Assembly: GCF_900233005.1 (NCBI RefSeq) | Contig: NZ_LT960611.1 | Location: 1,302,001 to 1,366,000, forward strand | Source: Vibrio tapetis subsp. tapetis | GTDB taxonomy: Bacteria; Pseudomonadota; Gammaproteobacteria; Enterobacterales; Vibrionaceae | Direction: 5' to 3' | DNA: 64,000 nucleotides | Shown: positions 10,076 through 18,134 of the stretch, one piece after another | Position numbering within the stretch: the first letter of the stretch is position 1 | Layout of the letters: each line of letters opens with the position of its first letter | Notes under the pieces: model-generated | What the model saw: only the letters and a program-made list of their open reading frames with translations | The model's database searches: none | What the model was told of the DNA's origin: nothing | Program-made: the position numbers and the translations under genes

Positions 10076-10513
10076 ATGAACATGACGGAATGGGAGAAGC
10101 ATACAATTCAAGCTGATACTGCATTGCAGGATAATGACTTACTGCGCAGTATTCTTCATTACCAGCAAGCTTTGGCCATTTCAGATCAGCTCTCTTTCTC
10201 TGACGATATCGACATTGACGACCTACTCACGATTAAGGTCATCTCATGCCATAACTTAGCCAATTTCTGGCGCTTATCTGGCGATGATGAATACGAATTA
10301 AAGTACCTACAGCTTGCTTCTGAACGCCTGTTAACTTTAGTACCTCAATGCCACAATAAAGAGTGTGATTCATTTGTCGACTCACTAGGCTGCTGCCAAA
10401 AGGCGCTCGTAGAGTTTATGAAACGCCACCCAAATCCTGAAGTGGCTAAGCTGGTTCAAAATATCAATACCGCATCGAGCTGCAACGTTATTGCTAAATT
10501 CAGATTAAACTAG
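10076..10513 (+). CDS. Fur-box-controlled helical (TPR-like) protein, DUF2753-like
   Basis: The ATG at 10076 (MNMTEWEKHTIQADTAL) is chosen because GGAGGG sits 8 bases upstream; an in-frame ATG at 10061 lies before that site. The 145-residue soluble product looks all-helical. A TPR-like repeat is visible around residues 10-75 (TALQDNDLLRSILHYQQALAI and SCHNLANFWRLSGDDEYELKYLQLA). Four Cys residues lie in the second half (CHNKEC and CC). I believe it belongs to a Vibrio family formerly named DUF2753, but that assignment is from memory. Function is unknown; the Fur box suggests a role in iron limitation. Confidence 0.7.
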   Translation: MNMTEWEKHTIQADTALQDNDLLRSILHYQQALAISDQLSFSDDIDIDDLLTIKVISCHNLANFWRLSGDDEYELKYLQLASERLLTLVPQCHNKECDSFVDSLGCCQKALVEFMKRHPNPEVAKLVQNINTASSCNVIAKFRLN

Positions 10514-10550
10514 TTCACAGCCCTACCGATTCAAAGACAACCAAACACCA

Positions 10551-10579
10551 AAAAGGCAGCGTATTAACCGCTGCCTTTT
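10551..10579 (+). terminator. Terminator after the 10076 gene
   Basis: AAAAGGCAGCG / CGCTGCCTTTT with a 7-base loop, 38 bases after the stop codon. Confidence 0.85.
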
Positions 10580-10701
10580 GCTATGCCATTCTTTGTTGCT
10601 ATGCCGCCGCCATAATTATACGGAAACGTTTGGTCGTTCCTGTAGTTCAGGTTCTGGAAGATCCGCTGACGATGTCTTTGATTGAGCGTGCTCGCAATTC
10701 G

Positions 10702-10812
10702 CGTTAAGAGTCATTCGTAACGCTTGGACTTTTGGTTTAAATCAGCTTTAGTGTCTAGGCACAATGGTTGAGGTAGATGGTAGCGTTGTTCATCAACTTA
10801 TTTGAGCTATGT
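10702..10812 (+). other. Degenerate Vibrio-type integron attC site
   Basis: The stretch has the layout of a Vibrio cassette recombination site. A 5' arm (GTTAAGAGTCATTCGTAACGC) is followed by CTTGG, a divergent middle, and a 3' arm TGGTAGCGTTGTTCATCAAC. AACGC and GCGTT face each other as R' and L' boxes. It resembles attC repeats of the V. parahaemolyticus/V. harveyi type as I remember them. The outer core site is damaged: GAGCTAT stands where GCGTTA(G) is expected. It is read as a fossil cassette junction in front of the gene at 10849. Confidence 0.5.
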
Positions 10813-10848
10813 GTTTTAGTGTGCATTCCACAAAGGTAGTATAAGTAA

Positions 10849-11727
10849 ATGGTTGTTAACGACTACATAAAAAATACGGAGTTTACAGAACTCACTAAGG
10901 ATCTATTAGACATCAGTGAAGTGCCTGATGACATTGCGGGTATATGCAAATTTGTTCAAGGGAATCTTATCCACTCGTATTGGCTTGAACACTATGGTAT
11001 CGAGATTGATCCCTCGAACAAACTGACAGAAATGCAGACTCGGTATGCTAAAGATTTAGTCTCTTTAGCAATGTTTAAATCGGGCCAACCTTCTCATGTG
11101 TTCAAAAAAGCAAACCATAGGGTTGTAAGTATTTGTAGAGACTTTTCACTATTGGTTTGCTCGATCTTGCGGTCAAAAGGAGTACCAGCTCGACTAAGGA
11201 GTGGATTTGCGACTTATTTAGCTCAAAATCATTTCGAAGATCACTGGATTTGTGAGTATTGGGATAAAGAGAAAGGATGGTTAGCGGTCGATGCTCAGCT
11301 GGACGAAATTCATCATCAAATTTTGAAATTTGATTTTGACCCGTGTGATGTACCACCATCAAACTTTATAGTGGCAGGACAAGCTTGGAAGTTATGCCGT
11401 GAAAACGTGGAGTCTGCTGACAATTTTGGATTTCGGGATTTCAAAGGATTGGCGTTTATCAAGGGTAGCCTTATTCGAGACCTGTATGCATTATCAAAAT
11501 TTGAAATGCATACGTGGGATACAGGTTGGGGCATATTACCCAAATTCATAAGTCCTATTTCTGGAGAGGATGAATTAACTCTGCTTGATGAACTTGCGGA
11601 TGTTAGTTGTTTTTCAGATCACTCCAAAGCTCTTAAGTTAGTCGAGTCATGTAAGGAGATAAAGCTACCTAACGGTTGGGATTGCTCGAAGTTTCCGACA
11701 TTAAAAGAGCTCTATGCTTCACTGTAG
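10849..11727 (+). CDS. Transglutaminase-fold (cysteine protease-like) protein
   Basis: A 292-residue soluble protein with a transglutaminase-like core. The Cys-His-Asp triad is visible: Cys96 in VSICRDFSLLVCSILRSKG, His132 in HFEDHWICEYW and Asp148 in GWLAVDAQLD. The spacing and the GVPARLRSGFATYL strand match the superfamily, whose members act as peptidases, amidases or crosslinkers. No signal peptide is seen, so it is probably cytoplasmic. Substrate is unknown. The Shine-Dalgarno sequence is weak (AAAGGTA). It lies alone between an attC remnant and the motY terminator, consistent with an integron-derived cassette gene. Confidence 0.75.
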   Translation: MVVNDYIKNTEFTELTKDLLDISEVPDDIAGICKFVQGNLIHSYWLEHYGIEIDPSNKLTEMQTRYAKDLVSLAMFKSGQPSHVFKKANHRVVSICRDFSLLVCSILRSKGVPARLRSGFATYLAQNHFEDHWICEYWDKEKGWLAVDAQLDEIHHQILKFDFDPCDVPPSNFIVAGQAWKLCRENVESADNFGFRDFKGLAFIKGSLIRDLYALSKFEMHTWDTGWGILPKFISPISGEDELTLLDELADVSCFSDHSKALKLVESCKEIKLPNGWDCSKFPTLKELYASL

Positions 11728-11827
11728 GCGCAGAATACACATCACAAATAAGTGTTCTGTTCTAGAAGGTGGCGCTGAAGGTTAGCATTGTTACCAAAAA
11801 CCTAATTGATCGGACAAATAAAACTAA

Positions 11828-11855
11828 CGAAGCCACGTATAAATACGCGGCCTCG
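11828..11855 (-). terminator. Terminator of motY
   Basis: Hairpin CGAGGCC-GCGTAT / ATACG-TGGCTTCG with one or two mismatches, read on the minus strand and followed by TTAGTTTTATTT. It is 22 bases past the motY stop. Confidence 0.7.
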
Positions 11856-11877
11856 TGGATGAGCTGTATGGCAGTGA

Positions 11878-12759
11878 CTACACCTGATTTCGGCCTAAAG
11901 AAATCACTACCCTACGGTTTTTATCTTTACCCAGTGGTGAACTGTTATCTGCAATTGGCCTTCTTTCACCGTAGCCTTGAATCTCAATTCTATCCGCAGG
12001 TAAGCCAAGGGATTTAAAGTAATCTCGCAACACAACCGCCCGCCTTTCAGACAAGCTTTGGTTGCCCTTCTTGCCACCGGATGAATCGGTGTAGGTTGCT
12101 ACCAACACCAAATCAATGTCTTTGTTATGTTTTACGTATTCGGCAATTTTAGCTAAGCGCTTTTGAGACGCTTTGTTGAGCTGATCGCTGTTGCGATCGT
12201 AGTGCAAAATAGTGAAAGAGATATCTTCAAAGCTGTATGGCAATAATTGGCTCACACACAAACTAAACGCATTATAGGGTTGTTGAAACAACACCGATGA
12301 CAGCGCGACTTCTACGCGTTTATCGCGGCTTTGCCAATCCGCATAACTAAAGGTTGGATAGCGGCCTTTTTCTAGCTCGGCCAGAATACCCCATGCGGTT
12401 TGCCCGCCAATATAGCCGTTGAATTGCTTAAAAAATTGAATACTAGAAATTTGTTCCGCATTTTCACCCGGTCTCCAAGATGGAGGCATCGAAATCAAAG
12501 AAACGTTACGAGTGTCTCCCATTGGGCGACGCATTTTCAACTCAAAGTCTAAGTTGATTTTTTTACTGGCACGAGAAGTAAACTCAGCAACACCATAATT
12601 GAGAATAGGGTGTACTAAGCGGCATTCCAGCGGACTGTTAACAGCCATAGACCACATCGACTGCCCTGGAGTTGCTTCATAACGTGTTTGTGCAGCTCCA
12701 TGTACCATGGATGAAGCTAACGCAACCGATGCAGCACTCAACGCCAACCAATTTTTCAT
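11878..12759 (-). CDS. motY: Sodium-driven polar flagellar motor protein MotY (T ring)
   Basis: Periplasmic T-ring component that holds the PomA/PomB stator around the Na+-driven polar flagellum. The 293-residue length equals the known Vibrio protein. It has a signal peptide ([22 protein letters not shown]). A stator/basal-body binding N-terminal domain follows (about residues 24-155), then an OmpA-like peptidoglycan-binding domain (about 160-285) with [25 protein letters not shown] and [11 protein letters not shown]. It is divergent from rnt, an arrangement I recall from V. parahaemolyticus. Confidence 0.94.
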   Translation of the reverse strand: MKNWLALSAASVALASSMVHGAAQTRYEATPGQSMWSMAVNSPLECRLVHPILNYGVAEFTSRASKKINLDFELKMRRPMGDTRNVSLISMPPSWRPGENAEQISSIQFFKQFNGYIGGQTAWGILAELEKGRYPTFSYADWQSRDKRVEVALSSVLFQQPYNAFSLCVSQLLPYSFEDISFTILHYDRNSDQLNKASQKRLAKIAEYVKHNKDIDLVLVATYTDSSGGKKGNQSLSERRAVVLRDYFKSLGLPADRIEIQGYGERRPIADNSSPLGKDKNRRVVISLGRNQV

Positions 12760-12824
12760 AAATATTACTTCTCTGGTTCTTTGAACTAGCGGTAATAGTT
12801 TGCCGTTAGTTCGTCGTCTGAGTA

Positions 12825-12844
12825 GTCAAAGTAACGACTTTGAC
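12825..12844. promoter_or_regulatory. Inverted repeat in the motY/rnt divergent spacer
   Basis: GTCAAAG (12825-12831) and CTTTGAC (12838-12844) are perfect arms with a 6-base spacer. A second, imperfect palindrome (CTAGCGGTAA / TTTGCCGTTAG) lies at 12786-12809, nearer motY. They may be regulator sites for either gene. I could not identify a clear flagellar sigma-28 promoter. Confidence 0.3.
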
Positions 12845-12976
12845 ACTAATGCAGGTAGTAATGCAAAAACCCCGCCAACTATCACTGATTTTTCTCGTTA
12901 ATTAATGAGCTCGCTGGTTTAGCTTGTAGTCATAATCTGCAATAATGCCCGACTTGTCACACGGACCAGAGCAAAT

Positions 12977-13630
12977 ATGACTGTAGAAAATGAAGCATTG
13001 ACCCTTAAAAAGCGTTTTAGAGGGTACTTTCCCGTTGTAATCGATGTCGAAACTGCAGGATTTAATGCAAAAACCGATGCACTTTTAGAGATATGCGCAA
13101 TTACATTGAAAATGGATGATGAAGGCAACTTAATGCCCGCTTCTACCATTCATTTTCATATCGAGCCGTTCGAAGGCGCGAATCTTGAAAAAGAGGCGTT
13201 AGAGTTTAACGGTATCCGTGACCCTTTCAGCCCACTTCGTGGTGCTATTTCAGAAGCAGAAGCACTGCGCGAGATATACAAATTAGTTCGAAAAGAGCAA
13301 AAGCAAGCCGATTGCAGCCGTGCGATCATGGTGGCGCATAATGCGACGTTTGATCTTAATTTTGTTATGGAAGCCAGCGCCAGATGTAAGCTGAAACGCC
13401 TACCCTTTCACCCTTTTGCCACTTTTGATACGGCAGCCTTAAGTGGGCTTGCTTACGGCCAAACGGTATTAGCAAAAGCGTGTCGTACCGCTGGGATGGA
13501 ATTTGACAATAACGAAGCGCATTCGGCTCTTTATGATACGCAAAAAACAGCGGATTTGTTTTGCGGCATTGTAAACAAGTGGAAAGCGTTAGGTGGTTGG
13601 CCTTTGGCCGATAACACCGAACAAAAATAA
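12977..13630 (+). CDS. rnt: Ribonuclease T
   Basis: Homodimeric DEDDh 3'-5' exoribonuclease that trims tRNA and other stable RNA 3' ends. The 217-residue product has the catalytic pair in [10 protein letters not shown] (Asp23, Glu25), the second Asp in [11 protein letters not shown], and the His/Asp pair in [16 protein letters not shown]. The N-terminus and length match the family. The antiporter gene begins 37 bases downstream and may be cotranscribed. Confidence 0.96.
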   Translation: MTVENEALTLKKRFRGYFPVVIDVETAGFNAKTDALLEICAITLKMDDEGNLMPASTIHFHIEPFEGANLEKEALEFNGIRDPFSPLRGAISEAEALREIYKLVRKEQKQADCSRAIMVAHNATFDLNFVMEASARCKLKRLPFHPFATFDTAALSGLAYGQTVLAKACRTAGMEFDNNEAHSALYDTQKTADLFCGIVNKWKALGGWPLADNTEQK

Positions 13631-13667
13631 TTAAAACACAACTTTTAAAATATTTAATGAGAACAAT

Positions 13668-14987
13668 ATGAACCCAGTAGTAATTTCTGTTTGTATTATG
13701 CTCGTTCTTGCGCTTATGCGGGTTAATGTCGTGGTTGCACTTACTTTTAGTGCGATGATCGGCGGTCTTGTTGCAGGGATGAGTTTGACCGATGCGGTTT
13801 CCGCATTTGAAAGTGGCCTTGGTGGCGGTGCTACCATTGCATTAAGTTACGCCATGCTTGGCGCGTTTGCGGTTGCGATTTCTAAATCAGGATTAACTGA
13901 TTTACTGGCCAACCGAGTAATCAAACACATCAACGGCCAGGAAAGTAATGCTAATTCAGCCGTATTAAAATACGTTGTGTTAGTTGCACTTATTCTAGTG
14001 ACGGTTTCTTCCCAAAACGTCATTCCTGTTCACATTGCCTTTATTCCAATTTTGATCCCGCCTTTGCTTGGTGTTTTTGCGAAATTGAAGCTCGATCGCC
14101 GACTGATAGCTTGTGTGCTTACCTTTGGCTTAGTTACCCCATACATGATTCTTCCTGTTGGGTTTGGTGGCATCTTCCTTAATAATATTCTTCTTGCCAA
14201 CTTAAACTCAAACGGCATGCAAGTGGTTGCTTCACAAGTTCCAACTGCGATGCTACTGCCTGCAGCGGGCATGCTATTCGGCTTGTTGACGGCGATTTTC
14301 TTTAGCTATCGTAATCCACGCGAATATCAAAAAACTGAGCACACGGAGATTCAGCAAGAGAAAGCCATCAATATGCGTCATATCTGGGTTGCTCTTGCGG
14401 GTATTGTTGCTGCACTTTCAGTACAGTTAACAACAGGCTCAATGATTATCGGTGCATTAGCTGGCTTTATGGTCTTTACCTTTGGTGGCGTCATTGCGTG
14501 GAAAGAAACGCAAGACGTAATCACGAAAGGTGTTCACATGATGGCAATGATTGGCTTTATCATGATTGCAGCAGCGGGTTTTGCTGCGGTAATGAAGCAA
14601 ACGGGTGGCGTTGAGTCTCTAGTAGAAGCGTTATCAACCAGTATTGGTGACAACAAACCTCTCGCTGCATTATTGATGCTAATCGTCGGTTTATTGGTAA
14701 CAATGGGCATTGGTTCTTCATTTTCTACCATTCCGATTATTGCCACCATTTATGTACCACTAGCGCTGGCGTTTGGTTTCTCACCAATGGCAACTATCGC
14801 TCTTGTGGGTACGGCTGCCGCTCTGGGCGACGCAGGTTCACCCGCTTCGGATTCAACACTTGGTCCTACGTCCGGTCTAAATGCCGACGGCCAACATGAG
14901 CACATTTGGGATACGGTAGTACCCACGTTTGTTCACTACAACCTACCACTGATTGTGTTTGGTTGGATTGCAGCGATGGTGTTGTAA
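13668..14987 (+). CDS. NhaC/YuiF-type Na+/H+ antiporter family permease
   Basis: A 439-residue polytopic inner-membrane protein with about 11 hydrophobic segments. The C-terminal signature [35 protein letters not shown] is typical of the NhaC-like ion transporter superfamily. It is closest to the YuiF branch, which is annotated both as Na+/H+ antiporters and as histidine or amino-acid permeases. Substrate cannot be decided from sequence. It sits between rnt and a terminator shared with grxD. Confidence 0.8.
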   Translation: MNPVVISVCIMLVLALMRVNVVVALTFSAMIGGLVAGMSLTDAVSAFESGLGGGATIALSYAMLGAFAVAISKSGLTDLLANRVIKHINGQESNANSAVLKYVVLVALILVTVSSQNVIPVHIAFIPILIPPLLGVFAKLKLDRRLIACVLTFGLVTPYMILPVGFGGIFLNNILLANLNSNGMQVVASQVPTAMLLPAAGMLFGLLTAIFFSYRNPREYQKTEHTEIQQEKAINMRHIWVALAGIVAALSVQLTTGSMIIGALAGFMVFTFGGVIAWKETQDVITKGVHMMAMIGFIMIAAAGFAAVMKQTGGVESLVEALSTSIGDNKPLAALLMLIVGLLVTMGIGSSFSTIPIIATIYVPLALAFGFSPMATIALVGTAAALGDAGSPASDSTLGPTSGLNADGQHEHIWDTVVPTFVHYNLPLIVFGWIAAMVL

Positions 14988-15048
14988 GAGGCTTGAGTAT
15001 TCGCTTCGCTCATAAGGCGTGAGGACGGGCTTCGCCCTGAAGGTAGAC

Positions 15049-15104
15049 TTATGCCTTATGCCTTATGCCTTATGCCTTATGCCTTATGCCTTATGCCTTA
15101 TGCC
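15049..15104. repeat. Heptanucleotide array TTATGCC x 8
   Basis: Eight perfect tandem copies of TTATGCC lie 60 bases after the antiporter stop. An upstream inverted arm, CATAAGGC at 15011-15018, is complementary to the repeat unit, so the array could fold back. Three other 7-bp arrays lie within the next 6 kb. Confidence 0.95.
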
Positions 15105-15113
15105 TCAACCTAC

Positions 15114-15147
15114 AAAAAAGGCTTGGTTCTCACCAAGCCTTTTCTTT
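15114..15147. terminator. Bidirectional terminator between the antiporter gene and grxD
   Basis: AAAAGGCTTGG / CCAAGCCTTTT with a 6-base loop. A and T runs on both sides let it serve both convergent genes. Confidence 0.9.
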
Positions 15148-15171
15148 ATTCTGCGTTTCTGATTCGGAAGA

Positions 15172-15507
15172 TTACTCTTCGTCGCCTTCAACTGTTGCAG
15201 CCGCTTCTTTAATTATTTGTTGAAGTTCACCCTTCTGGAACATCTCAATAATAATATCGCAACCACCAACTAGCTCGCCACTCACCCAAAGTTGTGGGAA
15301 TGTAGGCCATTGTGCGTACTTAGGAAGTTCAGCACGGATATCTGGGTTTTGCAGAATATCAACGTATGCGAATTTTTCACCACAACCCATTACCGCTTGA
15401 GCAGCTTGAGAAGAAAAGCCACAGCTTGGTAGCTTAGGTGAACCTTTCATGTATAGCAAAATGGTGTTTTCTGAAATCTGTTGTTTGATCTTATCGATAG
15501 TTTCCAT
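15172..15507 (-). CDS. grxD: Monothiol CGFS glutaredoxin (Grx4)
   Basis: Iron-sulfur cluster carrier and transfer protein that works with BolA-type partners and glutathione. The 111-residue product has the family motif KGSPKLPSCGFS with active Cys29, plus WPTFPQLWVSGELVGG and the C-terminal GCD. It ends in an acidic stretch. It is divergent from sodB, as in E. coli. Confidence 0.96.
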   Translation of the reverse strand: METIDKIKQQISENTILLYMKGSPKLPSCGFSSQAAQAVMGCGEKFAYVDILQNPDIRAELPKYAQWPTFPQLWVSGELVGGCDIIIEMFQKGELQQIIKEAAATVEGDEE

Positions 15508-15877
15508 TGCTTCCTCTTAATGGATGCTTCTTTAAAGTGCATTCATTTTACTTGTTTAGAGCCAAATAAAAAGCACATAATCTTTATGGTTTTAGGTAAA
15601 CTGAGCGCTTATTCTCACCTTGAACAAGTTTTTCTAGCTAGAATGCTTAGTTAGCACAATTGGCCAAGCCTTTCTTAACAAGACTCAATGGCTAATTAAT
15701 CCTTTTTTTATGGTTTTTCTTTTAATAAAGTAAAAACTTGCTAAACTACCCAGTAACAAATCACAGAGCTTAAAAACTCAGGTTTAGCGCTCAGTGAATA
15801 ATAAGCAAAGTCAGAAAAAAAATAATTATTGGAAGCAACGGAAAGACAGCACTTTCCACCAAACGGAGATACGCGCA
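15508..15877. other. grxD/sodB divergent spacer
   Basis: About 370 AT-rich bases holding the promoters of both genes and the sodB leader. I see no further gene and no confident -35/-10 pair. SodB mRNA is a classical target of the RyhB sRNA in relatives, so the leader near 15800-15877 may be a pairing region, but this is not shown by the sequence. Confidence 0.4.
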
Positions 15878-16462
15878 ATGGCATTCGAACTACCAGCACT
15901 TCCTTACGCAAAAGATGCACTACTACCACACATCTCAGCTGAAACTTTAGACTTTCACCACGGCAAACACCACAACACTTACGTTGTTAAGCTAAATGGT
16001 CTAATTCCTGGTACTGAGTTTGAAGGCAAAACACTAGAAGAGATCATCAAAACTTCTACTGGCGGTGTATTCAATAACGCAGCTCAAATTTGGAACCACA
16101 CGTTCTACTGGCACTGCCTAGCTCCAAAAGCAGGCGGCGAACCAACTGGCGCTGTTGCGGATGCTATCAACGCTGCATTTGGTTCTTTCGAAGAATTTAA
16201 AGCAAAATTCACTGATTCAGCAATCAACAACTTCGGTTCTTCATGGACTTGGCTTGTTAAGAACGCTGACGGTTCTCTAGAGATTGTTAACACGTCTAAC
16301 GCTGCTACTCCACTAACAGACGAAGGTGTTACACCGCTTCTAACTGTGGATCTTTGGGAACATGCTTACTACATCGATTACCGTAACGTTCGTCCAGATT
16401 ACATGAATGGCTTCTGGGCTCTAGTTAACTGGGAATTCGTAGCTGCGAACCTAGCTAAATAA
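15878..16462 (+). CDS. sodB: Iron superoxide dismutase
   Basis: Cytoplasmic enzyme that dismutates superoxide to H2O2 and O2. The ATG at 15878 follows CGGAG and gives [20 protein letters not shown]; upstream in-frame codons are leader. The 194-residue length is typical. Metal ligands are visible: His27 ([10 protein letters not shown]), His74 ([10 protein letters not shown]), and the Asp and His of [26 protein letters not shown] indicates the Fe rather than the Mn type. Confidence 0.97.
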   Translation: MAFELPALPYAKDALLPHISAETLDFHHGKHHNTYVVKLNGLIPGTEFEGKTLEEIIKTSTGGVFNNAAQIWNHTFYWHCLAPKAGGEPTGAVADAINAAFGSFEEFKAKFTDSAINNFGSSWTWLVKNADGSLEIVNTSNAATPLTDEGVTPLLTVDLWEHAYYIDYRNVRPDYMNGFWALVNWEFVAANLAK

Positions 16463-16498
16463 TCCCCTCCCTATAGGGTATTAGATTTAGTCTTTTTC

Positions 16499-16530
16499 AA
16501 ACCCACGCCTATGCGTGGGTTTGTTTTTTC
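16499..16530 (+). terminator. Terminator after sodB
   Basis: AAACCCACGC / GCGTGGGTTT with loop CTAT, followed by a GTTTTTT run. Confidence 0.9.
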
Positions 16531-16565
16531 ACTTCCTGCAATAAAAGTCAGACCTCTTCCAGCCT

Positions 16566-16600
16566 TTTCGCCTTCCGCCTTCCGCCTTCCGCCTTCCGCC
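16566..16600. repeat. Heptanucleotide array TTCCGCC x 4
   Basis: Four perfect tandem TTCCGCC copies (16573-16600) preceded by one variant, TTTCGCC (16566-16572). It lies between the sodB terminator and the next gene. Confidence 0.9.
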
Positions 16601-16671
16601 AAAGTTTTTCCTTCTTTCCCCTAAAGTTCTTCCTTTTCTTGCCGTTAACTTTGTATCAGGCGAGGGAAATC

Positions 16672-17175
16672 ATGAATATCCATACTTTAGACAAAGCAAC
16701 AATCATTAACGAACTGAACGTTGGCGCAGGCATTAATACTGCTGTTAACCAAGGTCGTCGTGCTGATTTTGCTCTATTAGTTTCCATGTTTTCAAACGAT
16801 GTTCGTGACAATACCCCCGTTGAAGAAATTGAACAGAAAGTCACGTCAGACGACATTCTGCGCGAACAGTTTGAGTTGGCAACGCCACAAGCTCTTCGTT
16901 CCAACCAAGACACTTATTCACGCTCTGCAAAACAAGCAGAACTGTTCCATGCGAGCAGCATCGTAAGTACGCGTTTGTCTCATGGCTTGAACCCCGACGC
17001 TCTGGCGTATCTTCCAGAACAAACCCATGATCTTCCAGAAGAGGTGTATCACAACCTTTCTGGTCACGAACGCCGCCGATTAGCTGAACCTAAATCCCAA
17101 GCAACGATCCCTCAGGATATTTACAAGCAAATGTCTGTAGCACGATTATCCCACCAAATGCAAATTAGCGCCTAA
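16672..17175 (+). CDS. Uncharacterised VC2040-region-type protein (function unknown)
   Basis: A 167-residue soluble protein; I do not recognise its family. The ATG at 16672 (MNIHTLDKATIINELNVGAGINTAVNQ) is chosen because GAGGG lies 5 bases upstream and the codons before it are low-complexity leader. It has no signal peptide, membrane segment or cysteine cluster. The C-terminal half is rich in short helices and proline breaks (LPEEVYHNLSGHERRRLAE). Its own ribosome-binding site and normal codon use indicate a real gene. Confidence 0.7.
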   Translation: MNIHTLDKATIINELNVGAGINTAVNQGRRADFALLVSMFSNDVRDNTPVEEIEQKVTSDDILREQFELATPQALRSNQDTYSRSAKQAELFHASSIVSTRLSHGLNPDALAYLPEQTHDLPEEVYHNLSGHERRRLAEPKSQATIPQDIYKQMSVARLSHQMQISA

Positions 17176-17404
17176 ATTCTTATTATTGCGACAAGTTAAA
17201 TCCGCCCCTCTCAGCAATGTGAAGAACTCCTAACTTTCAGACTTATCCTTAAGCAAGCTCTAAAACTATGATGCTTTTCACATCGGATTATTCCATTTAT
17301 CCCATACTAAATGTTCGAAGGTTACACCTAAATAGTCCGCGGCTCATGAGGAACACATTGGGTTAGCTAAACACTTCCAAACTCATTTTAGAGTGAGATA
17401 AGCA

Positions 17405-18088
17405 ATGGATATACGCAACTCAGTGATTCTGGTTACTTCTGCAGGAACGGCTTTAGGCTGTACTTTAGCCACGCACTTTCTTAAGCTAGGAGCAAAGGTG
17501 ATCGTCGCCGATACCGATAGTGTTCTATTACTTGAAACTATCAAACGCTGCCGAAAGATTGTAAACGATGTCGACTACTATCATTTACCAGATAACACCC
17601 CCTCAAGTATTGAAGCATTATTTGATCATATAGATGATCACTTCACTGATGGTATTGATGTGTTGATAAACCATTGGCCAAGCCAACCTTTACCTAGCCT
17701 CATTGATGAAACGCACACTAATCGAGACTTCGCCGAGAGCCTAACCGGAGTGGTGTCATCGTTGTACGGTTATGGTCAGGTGACGGCACGTCGTATGCGT
17801 CAACACAATACGAAAGGCGTCATTGTTAACCTAACGTCTAACCAAACTCAAAATATGGATGACAGCATGAATAATATGTCTGCCATGCTGGCAGGTCTCA
17901 CGCAAAGTTGGGCTAAAGAGTTAGATCAATTTAATATCCGAGTGGGCGCTGTTGTACCGTCACATCAGAGAATATCTAGATGCGAACATGGGAAATGGGC
18001 CCGAGTACAAGATGAGTTAATTCGAAACACTGAGTACATCGTGGCTAATGATTACTTTAACGGCCGAGTGATGGCCGCGGAGGCGTAG
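17405..18088 (+). CDS. Degenerate short-chain dehydrogenase/reductase-like protein
   Basis: A 227-residue Rossmann-fold protein of the SDR type. The N-terminal strand-loop VILVTSAGTALGCTLATHFLKLGAKVIVADTD replaces the usual TGxxxGxG with TSAGTALG. VDVLINH stands at the NNAG position, and GVIVNLTSN holds the strand that normally bears the catalytic Ser. The YxxxK signature is absent: the corresponding helix reads NMSAMLAGLTQSWAKEL, with no Tyr. Cofactor binding may survive, but classical dehydrogenase chemistry is unlikely. GAGTGAGATAAGCA precedes the ATG. Confidence 0.75.
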   Translation: MDIRNSVILVTSAGTALGCTLATHFLKLGAKVIVADTDSVLLLETIKRCRKIVNDVDYYHLPDNTPSSIEALFDHIDDHFTDGIDVLINHWPSQPLPSLIDETHTNRDFAESLTGVVSSLYGYGQVTARRMRQHNTKGVIVNLTSNQTQNMDDSMNNMSAMLAGLTQSWAKELDQFNIRVGAVVPSHQRISRCEHGKWARVQDELIRNTEYIVANDYFNGRVMAAEA

Positions 18089-18109
18089 GGGTTACGGGTT
18101 ACGGGTTAC
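18089..18109. repeat. Heptanucleotide array GGGTTAC x 3
   Basis: Three perfect GGGTTAC copies begin directly after the SDR stop codon and end 25 bases before the left end of the IS256-family element. Confidence 0.85.
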
Positions 18110-18134
18110 GAGATATTTTTACGTTTGATTCATG

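Noticed and set aside
10617..10740. Minus-strand frame of about 41 codons ending in a peptide-like C-terminus (pseudogene fragment?)
   Set aside because: It is bounded by stops, has no start or homology I recognise, and half of it is simply the attC arm read in reverse.
11769..12017. 82-codon plus-strand frame at the motY 3' end
   Set aside because: It overlaps the motY coding sequence and its terminator, and has no ribosome-binding site or recognisable domain.
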